Shown piece after piece: positions 60,745 to 64,000 of a stretch of 64,000 bases of DNA. The translations under genes and the position numbers were made by a program. How positions within the stretch are numbered: the first letter of the stretch is position 1; each line of letters opens with the position of its first letter. The DNA lies in NCBI RefSeq assembly GCF_024198215.1, contig NZ_JAKCFA010000030.1:1-64000 (forward strand), read 5' to 3'. This DNA is from Myxococcus qinghaiensis. GTDB lineage: Bacteria; Myxococcota; Myxococcia; Myxococcales; Myxococcaceae. The notes beneath the pieces were generated by a model. It saw only the letters and a list, made by a program, of their open reading frames with translations, ran no database searches and was not told the origin of the DNA.

Positions 60745-62685
60745 TCAGTGGAGCGCCAGGGCCTCTGGCTCGACGGGCGAGAACGAGGCCTGGGCGGACC
60801 CGCGCGCTTCATCGCCCTGTCGTCGCGACGCCAGCAGGGACTCCAGGGCGACCGCCGCGAAGTCGCGAGCCTGCTCGGGCGGACGCCGCTGCTCCAGCGC
60901 GCGGACCGCGGAGAGCTGCGCGCACGAGGACACCAGCGCCATGTGAGTGAAGGCCTGGGGGAAGTTGCCCAGCGCCTCGCCCGTGACGGGCACGGCCTCC
61001 TCCGCGTACAGCCCCACGTCGTTGGCCAGGCCCAGGAGCCGCGACAGCAGCGCCTCCGCCTCCTCCCATTTCCCCTCATGGGCCAGCACGTCCACCAGCC
61101 AGAAGGAGCACAGCAGGAAGGCGCCCTCTCCTCCCGACAGGCCATCCGGCGCGAGGTAGCGATACAGGAGCCCGCCCGACTCCAGCCGCTCGCGCACCTT
61201 CTGGACCGTGCCGCGCACCAGCGGATGCGCCAGGGGAAGAAAGCCCAGCGCGGGCACCAGCAAGGTGGACGCATCCGCCACGCTCGAGCCCCGCGACTGG
61301 GGAAACCACCCGTCCGCCGCGCACTCCATGAGGTAGCGCCGCAGCTCCGCGCGCTCCCGGGCCCAGCGCACCAAAGGCGCCGGCAGGTTTCGCTCCTGTG
61401 CCAGTCGCAGGCCCCTGTCCAATGCCACCCAGCACAGGAGCTTCGAGTGGATGAAGTGCCGAGGCTCGTCCCGCATCTCCCACAGTCCCTGGTCCGGCTG
61501 TCGCCAGCGCCGACACACCTCCTCCACCAGTCCGGAGAGGAAGGCCCAGTTGGTGGGCGTCACCAGCCCGCCCGCGCGCGCGTACAGCCAGCTCGCCTCC
61601 AGGAGTTCGCCAGACACGTCGAGCTGGAGTTGTTTCGCCGCGCCATTGCCAATGCGCACCGGCCGCGAGCCCGCGTGTCCGGCCAGGTGGCTCAGCTCCA
61701 CCTCGGGCAGCAGGCGATGGCCCTGGATGCCGTACATGATTTGCACGTCCTCCGCGCGCCCCGCGCTGGTGCGCCGCAGCCAGTGTCGGAAGGCATCCGC
61801 CTCTTCGCGGTAACCCGTCACCAGCAGCGAGATGAGCGTCAGTGACGCGTCCCGCAACCAGGTGAAGCGATAGTCCCAGTTGCGCGTGCCCCCGAGCTCC
61901 TCCGGCAGGGACGTGGTGGGCGCGGCCACGAGCGCTCCGGTGGGCGCGTACGTGAGGGCCTTCAGCGTGAGCGCCGAGCGTCGCACCGCCCTCAGGTGCG
62001 CGCCCTGGTACGAGCAGCGGCCAATCCACTGCCGCCAGAAGGTGAGCGTGTCCTCCAGGCGGCGATGGAAGTCGTGGAGGTCCGGCGCCTTCTCGGGCGC
62101 CCGCTCGACGAAGGAGGGCGTCCACGCGGCTTCAATCCACGCCTCGTCTCCGGCGTGCAGCATCCAACGGGCGCGCAGGGAAGACTCCTGCGCCATCAGG
62201 GGATGCGTGGACGACACCCACAGCGCGTCCGCGCCCCCGACGACTTCAGCGGTGCGCCAGGACGTCAGCCGCACGCGAGGGGTGAAGGAGCCATATTCGA
62301 AGCGCGGGGCCACCACCACGCGCACCTGGACCTCGCCCGCGAGACAGCGCACGCGTCGCAGCAGCGCATGCCGCGTACTCACACTCGTGCCGCTCGACGC
62401 GCCGGTGGCCGACACGGGCATGCAGTCCACGACCTCGAGCACTCCGCGCGGCGTGGTGAAGGTGGTGGCCAGGACGTTGCTGTCCTCCACGTAGGTGCGC
62501 GTGGAGGTGAAGTGGCCCACCGGCGACAAGCAGAAGCTGCCGCCCCGCTGCTCATCCAGGATGCGGCAGAAGACCGAGGGCGCGTCGAAGCGAGGGAAGC
62601 AGGCCCAGTCAATGGAGCCGTCCCTCCCCACCAGCGCCGCGGAATGACAGTCACCCAGGAGGGCATAGTCGGCGATGCGTCGCAT
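60745..62685 (-). CDS. Glycoside hydrolase family 15 protein (glucoamylase/trehalase-like)
   Basis: This 646-residue cytoplasmic enzyme starts MRRIADYALLGDCHSAALVG followed by SIDWACFPRFDAPSVF, the N-terminal beta domain of bacterial GH15. It then has the (alpha/alpha)6 barrel signature GTRNWDYRFTWLRDASLTL. GH15 enzymes release glucose from starch, glycogen or trehalose by inversion using two Glu residues. Bacterial members of this length are often trehalases or glucoamylase-like proteins. The substrate cannot be told. It stands alone, with 100 bp to the small membrane-protein gene downstream. Confidence 0.92.
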   Translation of the reverse strand: MRRIADYALLGDCHSAALVGRDGSIDWACFPRFDAPSVFCRILDEQRGGSFCLSPVGHFTSTRTYVEDSNVLATTFTTPRGVLEVVDCMPVSATGASSGTSVSTRHALLRRVRCLAGEVQVRVVVAPRFEYGSFTPRVRLTSWRTAEVVGGADALWVSSTHPLMAQESSLRARWMLHAGDEAWIEAAWTPSFVERAPEKAPDLHDFHRRLEDTLTFWRQWIGRCSYQGAHLRAVRRSALTLKALTYAPTGALVAAPTTSLPEELGGTRNWDYRFTWLRDASLTLISLLVTGYREEADAFRHWLRRTSAGRAEDVQIMYGIQGHRLLPEVELSHLAGHAGSRPVRIGNGAAKQLQLDVSGELLEASWLYARAGGLVTPTNWAFLSGLVEEVCRRWRQPDQGLWEMRDEPRHFIHSKLLCWVALDRGLRLAQERNLPAPLVRWARERAELRRYLMECAADGWFPQSRGSSVADASTLLVPALGFLPLAHPLVRGTVQKVRERLESGGLLYRYLAPDGLSGGEGAFLLCSFWLVDVLAHEGKWEEAEALLSRLLGLANDVGLYAEEAVPVTGEALGNFPQAFTHMALVSSCAQLSAVRALEQRRPPEQARDFAAVALESLLASRRQGDEARGSAQASFSPVEPEALALH

Positions 62686-62986
62686 CCACGCTCCCTTCCC
62701 GGGAAGACTTATTTTGTTTCAGCACACCCTTCACCGATGTGGACGGGCGAGCGCGAGCGCAACCGGAGGCTCGCAAGCAGGCGTATTCCCGATGAGCTGC
62801 ATCGGCCGCCTGCCTCCTCTCGCGCGCGCTCCATGACCCGCACGGCCGGGCGCCGAGGTGCGGGGGCAGCCGTCTCCCGCAAAGCTCCCGAGGGGCCGTC
62901 TCACCGTGCGGGCGCTGCAGGAGACGAACTCACTCCCCAGCTTCGCGTGGAGGGGCCTCTCCCACGCACGCCCCCAGGGAGCTCCC

Positions 62987-63229
62987 ATGTTCAGTCGAGC
63001 GGAGATTCAGAAGGGAATGAAGGTCCGCGGCAATGATGGCCATGCCATCGGCCGCATCATCGACATCACCGAGAAGGAGCTCATCGTGGAGAAGGGCCTG
63101 CTGCGGCGCCACGACTTCGCGGTGTCCTTCGACGACGTGACGGAGGTCCTCCACGGAGAGGTGGTGCTGCGCCATGGACGCGACAGCCTCTTCTCCGCGC
63201 CCAGGGAGGTGCCCCCCGTCGAGCACTGA
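62987..63229 (+). CDS. DUF2171-like small protein
   Basis: This 80-residue protein starts MFSRAEIQKGMKVRGNDGHA and continues IGRIIDITEKELIVEKG, the beta-barrel pattern of DUF2171 (PRC-barrel-like) proteins. These are often stress-associated. A good Shine-Dalgarno (AGGGAG) precedes the ATG. It is convergent with the MFS gene, 8 bp apart. Confidence 0.8.
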   Translation: MFSRAEIQKGMKVRGNDGHAIGRIIDITEKELIVEKGLLRRHDFAVSFDDVTEVLHGEVVLRHGRDSLFSAPREVPPVEH

Positions 63230-63237
63230 GCCTCTTG

Positions 63238-64000
63238 TCACTCCGCGCTCGCGGCCCCGGGAGCGGCGGTCGTCAGCGGGACATCATTCCAGCCCGCGCG
63301 AGCCTCCGCCTCGCGCGCCGCGCGCCGGCCTGTCTCCACGTCCACGCGCCACAACACCGCCGCGCCCGCGCCGAAGAAGGCGAGCAGCGACAGCACCGCC
63401 AGGCGACTGGAGCCCGTCAGCTCCACCGTGGCCGCGAACACCAGCGGGCCCGCCACCGCCGTCACCTTCTCGAAGACGCTGAACAGGCCGAACATCTCCC
63501 CCGCGCGGTGCCGGGGAATCAGCTGCGCGAACAGCGAGCGGCTCAGCGCCTGGCTCCCGCCCTGCACCATGCCCACCAGCAGCGCCAGCGCGAAGAAGTG
63601 CGCGGGCGAGCTCATGAAGTAGCCCAGGAACGTCACCACCACGTACACCGCCAGCGCGAACATCAGCGCCGGCTTCGCGCCGACTCTCGACGCCGCCCGG
63701 CCGAACAGCACCGCGCATGGCACTCCCACCGCCTGCGTCAGCAAGAGCGCCCCCATCAGCGCGCCCTGGCCGATTCCCAGCTCCGTCCCATACAGCGTGG
63801 ACAGGCGGATGATGGTGCCGATGCCGTCGCTGTAGAGCAGGTACGCCACCAGCAGCAGCATCGCCTGCCGGTACTTCCTCAGCGTGCGCAGCGTCTCCGC
63901 GAGCTGGGAGAAGATGCCGGTGAGCGACAGCCGGGGCGGAGGCGCGGCGCTCTGGGGGCGGGGCTCGGGGACGCGCAGGAACAGCGGCAGCGAGAACGCT
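63238..64000 (-). CDS. MFS transporter, 5' end beyond the window
   Basis: At least 254 codons are seen, open at the window edge. Several membrane helices are present: LLLVAYLLYSDGIGTIIRLS, ALMGALLLTQAVGVPCAVLFG, ALMFALAVYVVVTFLGYFM and further C-terminal ones. The YSDGIGTI motif and the following layout resemble the UMF1/Atg22-like branch of MFS permeases. The substrate is unknown. The N-terminal half lies outside the window, so full length and start cannot be judged. Confidence 0.85.
   Translation of the reverse strand, partial: AFSLPLFLRVPEPRPQSAAPPPRLSLTGIFSQLAETLRTLRKYRQAMLLLVAYLLYSDGIGTIIRLSTLYGTELGIGQGALMGALLLTQAVGVPCAVLFGRAASRVGAKPALMFALAVYVVVTFLGYFMSSPAHFFALALLVGMVQGGSQALSRSLFAQLIPRHRAGEMFGLFSVFEKVTAVAGPLVFAATVELTGSSRLAVLSLLAFFGAGAAVLWRVDVETGRRAAREAEARAGWNDVPLTTAAPGAASAE

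Overview
The window is high-GC DNA from a myxobacterium, most likely Myxococcus or a close relative. The grounds are the GC- and third-position-rich codon use, a MYXO-CTERM sorting tail, a TIGR02266-like PilZ domain, many secreted lipoproteins, and orphan two-component and cNMP-binding regulators. This is inferred from sequence character and recognised families; no database was searched.

Layout: (1) 1-12,557 is a complete type I-C CRISPR-Cas locus read on the minus strand: cas3-cas5c-cas8c-cas7-cas4-cas1-cas2, a 203-bp leader, then an array of 65 repeats of 37 bp. Gene junctions are 1-4 bp overlaps or gaps of under 40 bp. An in-frame Shine-Dalgarno plus GTG inside cas8c looks like the start of the small subunit Cas11c, and a perfect inverted repeat sits just before cas3. 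(2) 12.7-17.3 kb holds an unknown protein, an aldehyde dehydrogenase, an esterase and a MATE exporter. (3) 17.3-28.2 kb holds a beta-propeller lipoprotein, a coupled Hsp70/REC-REC-PilZ pair, atpH and atpA separated by a PAS protein resembling a histidine kinase but lacking the phospho-acceptor histidine, a lipoprotein and a HAD hydrolase.

(4) 28.4-38.1 kb holds secreted or envelope proteins: a Cys-rich exported protein, two tandem paralogous barrel-like proteins flanking a REC protein, a MobA-like nucleotidyltransferase, a CBS protein, a patatin-like lipase and an OmpA-domain protein. (5) 38.3-42.4 kb is a two-gene unit of a VolA-like surface lipase lipoprotein and a FadL channel, suggesting lipid hydrolysis coupled to fatty-acid uptake. 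(6) 42.5-45.0 kb is a pair of TPR/cNMP-binding proteins. (7) 45.2-49.1 kb is a tight four-gene operon with a MYXO-CTERM propeller protein, two lipoproteins and a diheme cytochrome c lipoprotein.

(8) 49.2-54.3 kb holds a DUF1444-like protein, a short endonuclease V homologue, a second beta-propeller lipoprotein and a PhoX-family protein. (9) 54.4-56.0 kb is a putative toxin/immunity pair whose nuclease-like toxin gene is frameshifted in a seven-G run. (10) 56.3-64.0 kb holds a SprT-like protein with an altered HExxH motif, DUF2203, a coiled-coil protein, an NmrA oxidoreductase, a lipoprotein, a small membrane protein, a GH15 glucoamylase-like enzyme, a DUF2171 protein and an MFS transporter cut by the window edge. 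Apart from 31,890-32,253, every gap between genes is below about 300 bases. No rRNA, tRNA or insertion sequence was recognised.
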